Source: Stramonita haemastoma (Eukaryota > Mollusca > Gastropoda > Neogastropoda > Muricidae). From it: 64,000 nucleotides of DNA. The notes below the pieces were generated by a model. That model was not told where the DNA came from, did no database searches, and saw only the letters and a program-made list of their open reading frames with translations. Of the stretch, positions 45,581 through 60,170 are shown one piece after another; position 1 is the stretch's first letter, and every line of letters starts with the position of its first letter. The DNA is taken from contig CM060322.1 in assembly GCA_030674155.1 (NCBI GenBank), forward strand, positions 66,443,736 to 66,507,735, written 5' to 3'. Position numbers and translations under genes: made by a program.

Positions 45581-46269
45581 CCCTTCAGTCCGGATTCACC
45601 AGCCCTGTAACACACAGCAGTAAACATGTAGAAACAACAACTGCCTCACTACATGAATGAAGCCCCCCCCCCCCTCCCAGCATATACACACACAAAGAAA
45701 CACACTTTCGTTTTATCTCACTCGGGATTTCCAGTTCTCTCCCTTGCTTTTCCCCACAGATGGCCCATTTGTAATGGTTAGTAAAAGAAAGAAACAAAAA
45801 GGCACAGTAAGAAAACGATTTTTTTAACTTATGAATATCATGCTGGTTTAGTACATATCAAAAGACTGAAGCTCTCATTTTAATACTTGAGTTTTGACTA
45901 GCATGAAAAAAATATAAGTGCTAATTCCATTATCCTTGATAAAAAGAATAAAATTACAATAAAAGAAAAATACAACCACATACACACAACTTAAAAATCT
46001 TTGAGATGAGGCTAAAAACTAAGGTCCCCTGTGAAAATGTACACAAAACCTCTTTCCCATATGATAAAACCCATTTTCTAAGTTTTTGGAAAACTAGGCC
46101 ATTGTGTGGCAGTCGCATTGGATAACATAACTTACAAAAAGTTCATACACACAATAAAAGAAAAAAATAAATCAATAAAAAAATACTTACATGTAACACA
46201 GTTAGGAATTAATTTAGACGATGCCTAAATACATGACAACCCCCCCCCCCCCCCCAACACACACACAAG

Positions 46270-48260
<1,991 letters not shown>

Positions 48261-48319
48261 TAATGCACAAACAAAAAAATATACACAACTGAAGAGAAAT
48301 GCATGGGATTCAGCACAGA

Positions 48320-48475
48320 AAACAACAAACACCTGTGTCAAACCTTTCTCATTTACAACACAAAGCATTTCAAGGTTTGAAAGATGCTACAGCCAAGAAG
48401 TTAAGACCATTCAACTTCAGTACCATGGATCCCTGAAGTGGTGCCAGATTTCAGACAGCTGTGGGAAAGGTAGAC
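48320..48475. other. Exon-like block open on both strands (C copy)
   Basis: Plus frame: AQKTTNTCVKPFSFTTQSIS then RFERCYSQEVKTIQLQYHG and SLKWCQISDSCGKG. Same as 8560-8735 with an in-frame 3-nt difference. The minus strand has the CTCCCACAG-like acceptor in line with the neighbouring array. Confidence 0.3.
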
Positions 48476-48800
48476 ACATACATGTGGTAGGCAAGTTATG
48501 TATTTTTTTTATACCAAAACTCATTTTTGTATGTTTTTATTATAAACATCTCTATTACGCCATTATCCCCATTTTGCACATGTTTTCAGCATGCTTAAAA
48601 AAAGAGAAAAATATCAGTTTTTTATGTTATTTGTACAATTATGTGCAATTTTACACACACTTCTCAGAAGCATACTCCAGCCCCCAACTGTCCCTTCCCA
48701 ATGTTTTCACATATCTTGAGATTCATCAAACCTGTGACATTAAAAACACAAAATGAACACCCAAAACCAACACAAACAAAAATTAACACAAAAGAAAAAT

Positions 48801-49203
48801 GTGACGCTCCACCACATAATGAGACGGAGTGCACCTGAGGTCAATTTTAAGTTATTGACATGTTATTAATGTGCAATAAAGTGGCTAGCAAATACAAAAA
48901 ACAGATTGAAAATTTATTACAAATTGAAATGATAGACTGCAGGATGGGACAAAATGAGAAACAGGCAAGTTTATTTTAGTAACAGGTTGTCAGAATGAGT
49001 GCTTTGGTACTTTCAAAACACATTTAAAAGCAAAAGGAATAAAAATTATGCCTTGATATTTCATAATAAGGTAAATAAACAGATCTAGTTTAATAATCAA
49101 TCAAAATCTCAAAATTGACAACTTGACCCTCACCTACCATTAAAGGCTCCTAGCGCAAAATTGGGTAATGTGCTAAGCGACTCATTTCGTGGTGGAACGC
49201 CAC
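48801..49203. mobile_element. MITE copy 4 (403 bp)
   Basis: Ends GTGACGCTCCACCAC / GTGGTGGAACGCCAC with AAAT flanks (48797-48800 and 49204-49207). The matching place in arm A (about 8210-8225) is empty, so insertion followed the arm duplication. Confidence 0.9.
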
Positions 49204-49559
49204 AAATGGGATTTTTCTAAAAGTAGAAACACAAAAAATAAACACACAAAAAGAAACACACACAAATAATCCTACAAACAAGCACACAAAACTAAGAACA
49301 CAAATATTATCCCACAAAAAAATCACACAACATTAAACACGCAAAAATATTCCCACAAATAAACAAATTACACACAGAGTAATTACCTCTGCCAGAGTCA
49401 TGACTGTCTTTCTCCCTGTCCTGTCCTCCACTGTCTCCACACACCAACCTTGCAACTCACAAAATCACGTCTGTACACAATGTCCACAACAATAGTATAC
49501 ACTGCAAACAAAGATATACAACATTGCAACTCACAGACATTGCAACTCGGTTTAAAGTC

Positions 49560-49921
49560 TCATCTGAGAAATAGAGGGGCAGAGAGACAGAGAGAGAGAG
49601 AGGGTGGGGGGAGTTGAGAGGAAATCGGAGAGAGAGAAAGGAGAGAGAAAGAAAAACAGAGACAGACACACAAACAGACACACAGACAAATATCCAGATA
49701 GACCAACTGGCAGACAACCAGAACACAGACATACACACAACAGATAGAGAGAAAGAGGGGGAAAGAGAGAGAGAAAGAGGGGTAAGAGAGAGAGAGAGAT
49801 AGAGAGAGACAGACAGAGAAACAGAGAGGCAGAGAGACTCAGAGAGAGAGAGAGACAGACAGACAGAGAAACAGAGAGGAGAGACGAGAGAGAGAAAGAA
49901 GAGAGAGAGAGAGAGAGAGAG

Positions 49922-49992
<71 letters not shown>
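49560..49992. repeat. (GA)n-rich tract
   Basis: Mirror of 7451-7848. Confidence 0.9.
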
Positions 49993-49994
<2 letters not shown>

Positions 49995-50139
49995 TATTAT
50001 TTCTTTATTTTTTTTATTCTTTTATATTGAAGATAATGGAATAAGCACTAATGATTTTTGTTTTACAACCACCATAAGTGTATTTGCAGTTTTGTAAATG
50101 TTATATGTTCTAACCGGCACACAATAGCCTCACTCACTC

Positions 50140-51245
50140 ACTAAGTCCTATGTCCCAAAAGACGTAGGGGGGACATGAGAGAAGATGAAACAGATTTTTT
50201 TCCATGCTTCAGGATCCTATGTGGCTAGTAGGAGGTGTTGCAGGGGTTGGGCGGTCCAGTCTTTGATGTTGTCAACCCATGATTTATTTTGATGGCCTCT
50301 TCTTCTCTTGCCCTTGACTGTTCCCTGCTAGATGGTTTTTGCTAGGGTGTTGTGTCTTGTGGTGTGACCAAACCACATCAGCTTTCTCCTCTTTATGGTG
50401 GAGAGCAAAGGCTCTTGGGGGCCCACACGTTTTTTTATTTCTTCTTTCACATAGTTATTGGTCTTGTGTTCTTTGTATGATATTTTGAGGAGTCTCCTGT
50501 GGCACTTGTTCTCAAATGCTTGGATTCTCCTCTCTAACTCTGCTGTCAGAGTCCATGATTTACAACCATATAGGAGGATAGATATCACGAGGGATTTGTA
50601 GAGGTGGTATTTGGTGCAGAAGCTGGTGTTGTTGCTTCTGATTATCCTCTTTGAGTCTGACTAGAGCAGATCTTGCTGTTGCAATGCAAGCTTTCACTTC
50701 ATTGTTTGATGTGCCATCTTTTGTTAGGATGGAGCCTAAGTATTTGAACTGGCTCACCTCTTCCAGTATTTCTCCATTCATCTTTATTTCCGTGATGTCA
50801 TTACTTGCGCTGTTGACCATGATCTTTGATTTCTCTGTACTGACCTCCATGCCGTATGCGCTTGCTTGATCTGTTAGACTGTCTGTGAGGATTGGCAGTT
50901 CTTGTTTGCTGCTGCTCATGAGGTCAATGTCATCTGAATATCTGAGGTTGCAAAGGGGTCTTCCACCAATGGAGATGGAAGTGTGGTGGTTTTGCAGTGT
51001 CTCTGTCATGATGTTTTCGAGGAAGAGGTTGAAGAGTACAGGTGAGAGAAGGCAGCCCTGGCGGACCCCAACCATGGTCTTGAAGAACTCACCCACGTGA
51101 TTGTTCATGAAAACTGCACTTCTTGCGTTCTTGTACAGAGCCTTGATGACTTCAATTAGGCAGTTGTCAATGTTGAAGTGCCTGAGTACTTGCCAGAGGC
51201 CGTCATGCCATACCCTGTCAAAGGCCTTTTTGAAGTCTATGAAAT
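50140..51245 (-). pseudogene. RTE-like LINE reverse transcriptase fragment (arm C)
   Basis: Mirror copy of 6190-7304. The minus frame reads NNHVGEFFKTMVGVRQGCLL (RQGC intact here, unlike arm A), SPVLFNLFLENIMTETLQNH, LCNLRYSDDIDLMSS (FADD changed to YSDD), SILLYGCKSWTL and KRRKLMWFGHTTRHNT. Frame changes near 50560-50590 and 50330. Same 5' truncation as arm A, showing one ancestral insertion. Confidence 0.8.
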
Positions 51246-51628
51246 GTATCTAGTATTACTGATGTAAACAGATATTAGATGGCATACTACAATTACTAGT
51301 TTAGCTATTATTATATTTTACTTCTGTTACTAATGCTAAAGCTACCACTATTACTATGACCACCACAACTACTGTTCTATAGGACACAGACACACACACA
51401 CACAGACACACAGTCACACATGCACAGACACACACAAACACAGACACAGACAAATACACATACACACACAAACACACACTGTCACTTTTCCACTCCACTC
51501 TAAGACTGTATCTATATTTTCCTACATGTCACAACCAACACACAAGGGACAAGGGTGGGGTTAGACAGGATAGCAGAAAGAAAGGGGGGAGAAACTCAGG
51601 AAGAACTGGAGTGCGACACACACTGCAG

Positions 51629-51860
51629 ACCTGTCCTTAGTACAGTCAGTCACAGACAGTGCTGGAAAAAGAAGTGCTGTGAAAACCTTGCAGAAACACT
51701 CCCATGCGAAGACTGCAGTCACTACAAAAGGTTTCCCAACAGAAGCACAAAGAAGAAAGCTTTCACAGAAACTGGAGCACAAACATACTACACTCAGAAA
51801 ATGTAACTTTCAAAGATGAGAGGATGTTAGCGTATGAAGCCAACATATGGAGTGACAATT
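51629..51860 (+). pseudogene. Candidate exon 'KTLQKHxHxKTAVTTK' (C copy, frameshifted)
   Basis: Same exon as 19302-19555. KTLQKHSHAKTAVTTKGFPT is readable, then a one-base insertion after KLEHKH shifts the frame. Confidence 0.5.
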
Positions 51861-52369
51861 CTTTAGCAGACAGGAAATGTTGAGAATAACTAGGATGCCA
51901 CAAACAATCAACACTCCATACAATGTGATGATAGTCAACCTTTCAAATCAACATGTCTACCACAAAAAGCAAGAGGAAAAATCTGGAAAGGTTCCCATTT
52001 TGACAAGTCAAGATACAAAAGAAATACTATGAAGATTTGTCTACTTGTAGCACTACATATACAAAGGAACACTGACACTGACTAGGACTTCCCTGTACCA
52101 ACAACTTGTATCACTACAAACACAAAGGGACATGAACACTAACCAGGACTTCCTTGTACCAAGGCTTTCTATTTTTAATAGCCCACCACCACCACCACCA
52201 CTCAGCCCCTCCATTCACAGCAGACTTGCAGTGCCTCACTCACCTTGCAGGCACAGTTTGAGACTACAGGTTTACCCATGTCTTTGGCCTGCCTTCAAAA
52301 CTCCCACACTCCCACTTTAGGAAGACAAATCTAAAGCGAAAGAAAATTTACATTTAAAAATCATCTTAG

Positions 52370-52555
52370 TTTGGTAACAAAAAAAAGTATCTTGGAAAAT
52401 CAGTCTGGATCAAGAAGAAAGATCATGAAATTGAAGGGCAGTTAGTGGCTATGAAGATTGAAGTTTCTGACTATGATGCTCAGAACATTCAGAGTAAAAG
52501 AGAGATCTGCAGAGTTGATCCAACCTGGCTTCGTATAGATGAAAGAGTTATGTGA
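52370..52555 (+). CDS. Candidate exon 'VWIKKKDHEIEGQLVAMK' (C copy)
   Basis: After TCATCTTAG the frame is open for 61 codons plus TGA: FGNKKKYLGKSVWIKKKDHE, IEGQLVAMKIEVSDYDAQN and IQSKREICRVDPTWLRIDER, VM. It is the cleanest copy. A donor-like GTGACC overlaps the stop. Basic, strand-rich domain not recognised; likely part of the same gene as the neighbouring exons. Confidence 0.5.
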   Translation, partial: FGNKKKYLGKSVWIKKKDHEIEGQLVAMKIEVSDYDAQNIQSKREICRVDPTWLRIDERVM

Positions 52556-52988
52556 CCATAATAAATGTGACTATAGATTTTAGAACCCAAACCTGTAAAA
52601 TAAAGTGGGGGGATGGGGGAGGGGGAGATAAAACACTGACAGTTATAAAATGAATACAATTTCTGAAAAGTCACAGAGACTTGGTCTCCTTGAAATGTCA
52701 CTTTCCCCAGCTGAGTCTACAGGTCATTGCACCAGCTACCAACCCTCTTTAAGAATTTTTAGCCTGAAATAATTAGGTGCTAACAACTGAACTCCCCCCC
52801 CCCCTAAAAAAATTCCACAAGTATGTTGTTGAATGTTTTCACATTTCTGATCAATGTCTATCATCTACTTGTATGTTGCTGAAATTTGTTATATGTTTTT
52901 GAACACTCTTTATAATCTACTAGCATGTTGCTAGAGGTTTTCATGTTTTTAATCTTACCATAATCTACTTGTTTTGATTCCTGGTCAG

Positions 52989-53063
52989 CTTTCTGTGAGT
53001 TCTTCCATACAGATGTTAACACAGGACCATAGGAGCCATAGTGTCCACCATCTGGCCTGAGAC
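52989..53063 (+). pseudogene. Candidate exon 'FHTDVNTGP' (C copy, frameshifted)
   Basis: FCEFFHTDVNTGP is followed at once by a stop after a two-base loss relative to A and B. Acceptor CTGGTCAG retained. Confidence 0.45.
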
Positions 53064-53521
53064 CCCCTCCCCCCACCAAAACCTGTCTGATAACACATCT
53101 ATTCCAAACATTCCACTCTTTGACAAAAATAAATCACTTTTTCAAACACATGGGTAAGACAAAAGACAAAATTAGCTTCAGACTGTATCCATCAGTGACT
53201 AATGAATAATCATATTCTTAATAGTCTTTTCAGAAAAAAGCAATCTAATGAAGGATGTGATAAAAGAATAGAGATTTCCGACTGCTGCACAGTCTTGTTT
53301 CTATGTCTACAGTACTACCTGGTCATGTGCCTCTGTCTAAACCACTGCAGAATCATGTAGCCAAGTCACACTACCAATCCTATTTAGTCACTGCCCATGT
53401 CCACTGTGTGTAGTATCACTATTAAACCAGTCAGTCAGGCAGTATGGCTATGACTTTGGGGGTACACAGACCAAATTCTTCAACATTTTTAATGCCATGT
53501 GCCAATCATAGGTTAGTTTGT

Positions 53522-53782
53522 CTTTTTCTTTTTTTCGCTTGCACAGTCAAATGTGTTTATAAGTCAATTACCTTTTTGAACAGACATTTTTTGAAGAAAG
53601 GTCATTTAATGATACAGTGAGCCAATCTATCATATCCTATCATAAGATATCTTTTTCTTTTCTTCACTTGCACAGTTAAATGTGTTTATGTTTCAATTAC
53701 TTTTTTGAACAAATATTTTCTTGAAGAAAAGTCATTTAATGATACAGTGAGCCAATCTATTATATCCTATCATAAGATATAG
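53522..53782. repeat. ~128-bp tandem duplication specific to arm C
   Basis: Two units containing CTTGCACAGTCAAATGTGTT, TTTAATGATACAGTGAGCCA and CTATCATAAGATAT. A and B have only a single short version with part of the unit, so the expansion is C-specific. Confidence 0.85.
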
Positions 53783-53818
53783 CCTTTATCAACATATTCT
53801 AGAATGTGGTCAACTTAG

Positions 53819-54070
53819 CTGGAAGAAGGAAAACTGACATTGGTTAAAGGACTGTCCAGTTTGGCTTTGTCAGGGGAATCTTGTGCAATGTTGGGAAGTC
53901 CAGACACGGCTGAGACTACATTTTTTTTTTTTTCTGGCAAAAGAAAATAGAGCAGCTGGAGAAAATCAGGAAGATCACTTTAGCTTACAGACATCTCACC
54001 GAAAGATGATGACAATTGTGACTAAGAAAGATTATCACCAGAAAAATAAAGAAGGAACATTGCATTAACA
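53819..54070 (+). pseudogene. Candidate exon (C copy of 3569-3817)
   Basis: Acceptor CAACTTAG intact. Frame broken by an expanded T-run near 53925; the donor GTATAG seen in A and B is replaced by TTGTAG. QTSHRKMMTIVTKKDYHQKN is readable. Confidence 0.5.
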
Positions 54071-54197
54071 TTTGTAGGCATATTTCCAAACCTTGATAAG
54101 AAAACCAATCCTTTACTCACGAAGCAAACAAAGAGAAAATCAAAGCCAACAAGGAGATAATCCAACTTGCAGGCAACTGACTGTCCTGAAGAAGAGC

Positions 54198-54199
<2 letters not shown>

Positions 54200-54263
<64 letters not shown>

Positions 54264-54265
54264 AT
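54200..54265. repeat. (TG)n microsatellite
   Basis: Pure TG run followed by TGCATGCGCGTGCCTGCCTG. Confidence 0.95.
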
Positions 54266-54539
54266 GCGCGTGCCTGCCTGCCTGCGCGCGCACGTGTGTC
54301 TGTCTAATTATATATTTTTAAAATTGTCACAAATACAATCTTCATTCAATTTCCTTTCATTCAGAATATACTTTTATGTAGCTATCATAGGAATTTCCTG
54401 AATTAAAAGCAATTGAAAATCATATGCATGATTTTTGTCTGTTTCTGAAAATTTCTTCAGCATAGGCCTGAACAAAATAGGTCAGCAGTGAAAAGGTTAA
54501 GGACACCTCAGGGGTTTTCTCGAGCCTGACAGTTGATAG

Positions 54540-54673
54540 GCTTGTGGTACTGGCCCTCTTTTAGTGCTCTTGCTTGAGGTTTCTGACCATTACATATGGG
54601 AAGAGGACGAGCTTTTCAGCTCGGGCTTCTCAGCCACCCATATCACTACTATGGGGCCTGTCCTCATCCTGGG
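54540..54673 (+). CDS. Candidate exon 'HYIWEEDELFSSGFS' (C copy)
   Basis: Acceptor GTTGATAG, donor GTGAGT at 54674. A frame containing HYIWEEDELFSSGFSATHIT and TMGPVLILG is open to the donor, but upstream a one-base difference (TTGAGG instead of TTGACATT-type) breaks continuity with the LLVLLLDIS strand seen in A. Repeated at 59157-59284. Confidence 0.4.
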
Positions 54674-55090
54674 GTGAGTAGGTGGTAGTGTGAGGGTGGG
54701 GGTGTGTGGGTGCATGCCTGTTTGCATGCGTGCAGACATACATGTGTGTGTGCGCACATGCGTGCACGTGCATGTACCCTTATGCATAGGTGAGTGCAAA
54801 TGTGTGAGGTGTGTACACATTCTAAAAAGGATTTTCATGCATTGAGTGAAGCTTTTATGAATCCCCATTTAATAACCCTAAAGGATATGAATCCCCAGTT
54901 GCTTTTGGGTGCAGGGGAGTGTGGCTAACCACAGGGGTTCACTGCTAACAAATGTGTTTCTTCAACACTGTTTCAAAAAATGACTTTTGAAGTCTAACAA
55001 AGGGAAAATAGGTATTGTGCTTAATCTATTACCACTAGCTAATAAGATTTCATCATTTCATAATATCTCTCTCTCTCTTAATCACTTCAG

Positions 55091-55131
55091 CATCCCTAAC
55101 TCCCAACACATGTGCTTATATGCGTATACAG
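55091..55131 (+). CDS. Candidate 41-nt exon 'IPNSQHMCLYAYT' (C copy)
   Basis: CTCTTAATCACTTCAG acceptor, GTGTGTGTG after. Two codons differ from B. 55140-55810 holds copy-B-like intronic DNA and no further exon with good support, apart from a weak TDLWMKQENDREE frame after TTCTTGTCAG (about 55244). Confidence 0.35.
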
Positions 55132-55814
55132 GTGTGTGTGTTTACATGGTAAGGTGTGTTGGGGGAGGGGGGAAGGGGTTTGCGAACTGGTAAGTTCACA
55201 CACACACATGACTACTGAAAGCAATGTGTTGAAATTCTTGTCAGACAGATCTGTGGATGAAACAAGAAAATGATAGAGAAAAGAGCTAATTGGTTCAGAG
55301 ACCAAATGAAAAAATATCGAATGATTGCATCTACTGAAGCTTCCTCACAAATGCTACAATAAGTAAATGCTAAACCTTGTAAAGCATCTACTGACTTTCA
55401 GAAAAACTGGGAAAGTGTAATGACTAAGAGAAAAATGGAATCTACATATATGACAGAGAAAGTTGGCAAATGTGTCAGGAAAACTGGGAGATGTTTAACA
55501 CTCTAAAGAAAAACCAGTCACTAATCCTTTTAGGAAATACGGAGCAAAGCTTGGCACAAAGTACTAGTCCCTGCACTGTGAAGTCGTTGAAGGCATCAAG
55601 GAAAATGAACACAACTGTCTACACTAAGTAAGCATGCAGTCTGATCCCTGTCTGGCCTTGCCAGTTACACAAGGTTTACTGTAGAGCAGGTGGGGGCATG
55701 TATCTACATTTAAGTTACTACATGTTATAGTCATATTTAAATTCAGAATATTAGATAGTGATATGTAGTCTACATTTAAAATACTAGTCATAAATTTTCA
55801 AATCTGATGTATTG

Positions 55815-55945
<131 letters not shown>

Positions 55946-56059
55946 ACCTTCCCTGACACTTCAGCAAGCCATGCATCTCCAGGGTCTCCTCAGCAGCATT
56001 CCACCCAAGAAAGAAGGGCCTCTACAACACCCCACCAAAAAAGAAACTGTCAAGGAAAC

Positions 56060-57840
56060 ATTCTGCCAACCCACAAACGTTGAAAAAGAACGTTAGAAAG
56101 GCTCTGAAGCTGCAAGGTAAAGGACATGTAGCTCAGTCAGGAAAAAACATTCAGCAAAAGGAAATACGCTCTGTTGACTGCACCAAATGCAGGTTTGATT
56201 GTAAAAAAAAATGAAAATGATGACCGCCAGGCAATTTTTGACGTTTTCTATGCCTTGCCATCCTATGACAGACAAAAGCAGTTTGTATGCTCAAATATTA
56301 CTGAACAAGAGAGCAAGACCATACTCGGCAAGGACAAGTGCCCATTACCCAAGAAACGCAGCGTAGCCAGAGCCTTTCACTTCACCATCAATGGTAGCAG
56401 GATCAGGGTGTGCAAGAAGCTTTTTCTTGCAACCCTGGATGTTGGAGAGGGCTATGTCAACCATGCCATGGTCAACAGCGACATGGGCACCTTTACAGGA
56501 GGTGATGGACGTGGAAAACACCCAGCTCACAACAGGACACAGACAGCTGTGGTGGAAGATGTACGAGAGCACAACCGATCCTTCCCCTGTGTTGAGAGTC
56601 ACTACACCAGAAAGGACATCAGGAGACAGTACCTTGACCCTGCTCTCACCGTCACCAAGATGTACCATCTGTACAAGGAGAAATGCCAGGCTGAGGGAAA
56701 CACTCCAGTGTCTTGTCGTAAATACAGAGATGTATTCAATTCAGATATCAATTTGTCTTTCCACAAACCAAAGAAAGATCAGTGTGTGTGAATTATGCGG
56801 CAAAACTTAAAGAAGGCGTAACAAAAGATGAGGAAAAGGAATACCAGAGGCACACCCAGATGAATCTAAGAGCAAGAGAGGAGAAGGCAAAAGACAAGGA
56901 GCTGGCCAAACAAGATTCGTCCATCCATGTTGTTACCCTTGACCTTCAGGCTGTTCTACCAACCCCATGCGGCCTTGTGAGTCAATTGTACTACAAGCGC
57001 AAGGTCTCTGTGTACAATTTCACGGTGTATTCTCTGGCAGATGGAAAGGCAACCTGCTATGTTTGGGATGAGACAAATGGAAAGAGGGGCTAAGTGGAAA
57101 TTGCCTCTTGCCTTCTTCTCTACTTCCAGTCCCTTCCAGTGTCAGTGAAAGAGGTTGTGCTCTATTCAGACTGCTGTGGAGGACAAAATTGCAATCAGTA
57201 CTTAGCAGTAGCCATCCTGTATGCCCTCGAGCAAGTTCCCACTATCACTTCAGTCACCCACAAGTACCTGGAGACCGGCCTTACGCAGATGGAATGTGAT
57301 TCTATGCACTCAGCAATTGCATTTGCACAAAAAGCAAGCCCTGTGTACACTCCCAGTGGCTGGGACATTATTTCCCACATGGCGAGGCTGCACAACCCTT
57401 ACACTGTTGTCCCCATTTGGTTCAGTCAGATCCTTGACTTCAAGCACCTGGCATCACAGGTCATCCGCAACACCAAGGTGGACAGGCAGAGCAAGCGAGT
57501 GAGCTGACTGAAGATGAAGGTGATCTACTTCAGAAAACGCCAAGACACCATGTTCTTCAAGTACGACTTTGATGATAGTGATTACTACCAGCTCTGTTTC
57601 TCAACACCCTCAGCAAGGAGGAGGCAGCCATCTCTGGGGCAGATCATCAAACCTCGTTACCAGGGCAAGCTGCCCATTTCAGAGGCCAAGAAGCGAGACC
57701 TACTTTCCCTGTGTCGCTCAGGTGTGATTCCAGAGGAGCACCACCCCTTCTACAACAACCTGCCGACCTTGGTCAGCCAGGTGGACCGTCTGGAGGAGTT
57801 GTATGTGAATGACTGTGACAGTGGGGAGGAGACAGACTAG
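56060..57840 (+). pseudogene. DUF7869-like, transposase-like protein
   Basis: Piecing frames in order: KALKLQGKGHVAQSGKNI, CTKCRFDC (zinc-binding CxxCxxxC start), frameshift at the A-run about 56203-56210, AIFDVFYALPSYDRQKQFVC, CKKLFLATLDVGEGYVNHAM, TVTKMYHLYKEKC, LSFHKPKKDQC, frameshift near 56783, VVTLDLQAVLPTPCG (first Asp), VWDETNGKRG, TAA at 57091-57093, VVLYSDCCGGQNCNQYLAVA (second Asp, YSDxCxGQN signature), LTQMECDSMHSAIAFAQ (Glu/Asp with His), TGA at 57505-57507, then a basic region and acidic tail DCDSGEETD. The SDxCxGQN...H/QMExDSxH pattern is that of the animal DUF7869 family, thought to have an RNase H-like fold. About 590 residues if whole. Two stops and two frameshifts: non-functional here. 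The mobile-element nature is inference. Confidence 0.7.
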
Positions 57841-58655
57841 AATTAGCTGCAAGGCTGTGTGGGGAGGGTGGGATGGGGAGGGGGTTGTGTGTGTTAGCAG
57901 TCCTTACTGTTTAGCTGCAGAGAACAATGGTTATCACAAACAGTGTGCTGTGCTAGAACTGATTAGAGAACAATGATTATCACAGTGTGCTGTGCTAGAA
58001 CTGATATAGATTATTCATGAAAGGAAAGCTTGAAACTGTACACGTTCTAAATTGTGGAGATGGCATTTGTGACATCGGAATACCCTTGTGGTATGTGGAT
58101 TTCACTGTTGGAATAACTTTTATCTTGGATGGCTATATTTCAACAAAATATTCTTTGTCAGTGGCAAAAAGAACAGAGAAGAACAGTTGGTATGTACAGT
58201 TTTTATGTTTTTTTTTAGTATTTGTACATAGTTTTATTTGCAATGTTTGATTGATCAATGTTTCTCCTCATGGGAAAGGCACACTTACTTTGTTTTCTAT
58301 ATCCTCCTGTCTATTAAGTTGAAGGAATCCTTTCAACTAAAAACACTTAAGTGCAAATACATAGTTTTATCACTAGAAACATACTCCATTTATCTCAGAA
58401 GGAAGCTTAATAAAACTTCTTAATTCAAGATCAGGAGTTTCGGCAGTATGTTGAAAGTGACCCATGCCATTAGAGAACCTGCTAGTGGTAATTATTTTGA
58501 GATAAAGACTGATAGCTCCCAGGATTGGACAGCAATAGGGGGGAGATAGTGCCTGCTAGAATTCAGCAATCCAAGTTGAGTACTTATAGCAGCCACAGTA
58601 CAACCACCCTGTACACTTACGGGGTGGGTTAGATCCCAGTAACAGTTGTTACTAA
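57841..58655 (+). other. 3' flank of the DUF7869-like gene (C copy)
   Basis: Mirror of 1-813. Includes the small frames 58017-58250 (MKGKLETVHVLNCGDGICDI) and 58238-58423, also open in A. 58656-59150 is unrelated to A, except 59060-59130 which matches 2690-2760 inverted. Confidence 0.4.
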
Positions 58656-59156
58656 CTTCTAGCAATACAAACATGGACAGAACAGTGGGTCAAAATGCAG
58701 CTAAAATCCCTTATTTCAGTTGGTACTAAACATCAAATAAAAAATGAATGTAGTCATTGTTGTATCCTTTACATATTTACATCACCTTCACACCATATGT
58801 TTACAATGAACATAGTGAATTTCAAAAGCATTCCGCTCATTAGAAACATAAATATAGCTGCTTGAACTTTCTCTTTGCATTTTCTCTGAAAGTGCAAAAT
58901 TCAAGTTACGAAGTACTAGCAGTCAGCCCTCGATATGTATGTATCTGTGAGAATGTGTGTGGATGTGTGTGCGTGCATGTGTGTGCATGCATGCGCGTAT
59001 ATGCATGTGTGTGCATGTTTGTGTGCGTATATGCTCATGCTTGTGCTGTTTGTGCGTGCAAGTGCACAAACACGACCCCAAATGTTTTCCCTTGAGCCTC
59101 TGGCCAGGGGCCATTTTCTAAAGAACATGACAGGAGCTTTCTCGAGCCTGAGCTAG

Positions 59157-59284
59157 GGGTACTTGCTCTCTTTTGTGTTCTTGCTTGACATTTCTGACCA
59201 TTACATATGGGAAGAGGACGAGCTTTTCAGCTTGGGCTTTTCAGCCACCCATATCACTACTATGGGGCCTGTCCTCATCCTGGG
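59157..59284 (+). CDS. Candidate exon 'DISDHYIWEEDELF' (third copy)
   Basis: The surrounding block (59150-59425) is a direct repeat of 54525-54825. After GAGCTAG the frame reads YLLSFVFLLDISDHYIWEED, ELFSLGFSATHITTMGPV and LILG up to donor GTGAGT (59285-59290). Fully open. It lies beyond the right end of the A/C homology, so it is an extra copy flanking the DUF7869-like unit. Confidence 0.4.
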
Positions 59285-59429
59285 GTGAGTAGGTGGTGGC
59301 CTGTGGGTGCAGGTGTGTGGGTGCATGCCTGTTTGCATGCGTGCAGACATACATGTGTGTGTGCGCACATACGTGCATGTACCCTTATGCATAGGTGAGT
59401 GCAAATGTGTGAGGTGTGTATATTCAAGT

Positions 59430-59969
<540 letters not shown>

Positions 59970-60170
59970 ATGAACATGAACATGAACAAGATTTATTCTT
60001 CAGGCCACCAGCCCCAAGAATGGGGGTAACAAAGCATAGCAAAGCAAAGCAAACAATGCAAAAATAAAATGAAACCTCATGACATATATGGCAACTGCTA
60101 AAACATATCAAGTGTGAACATGTGTCCTTTTAGATTAAACTGACCTCTTTTAAATGATGTTATTTGTTTG

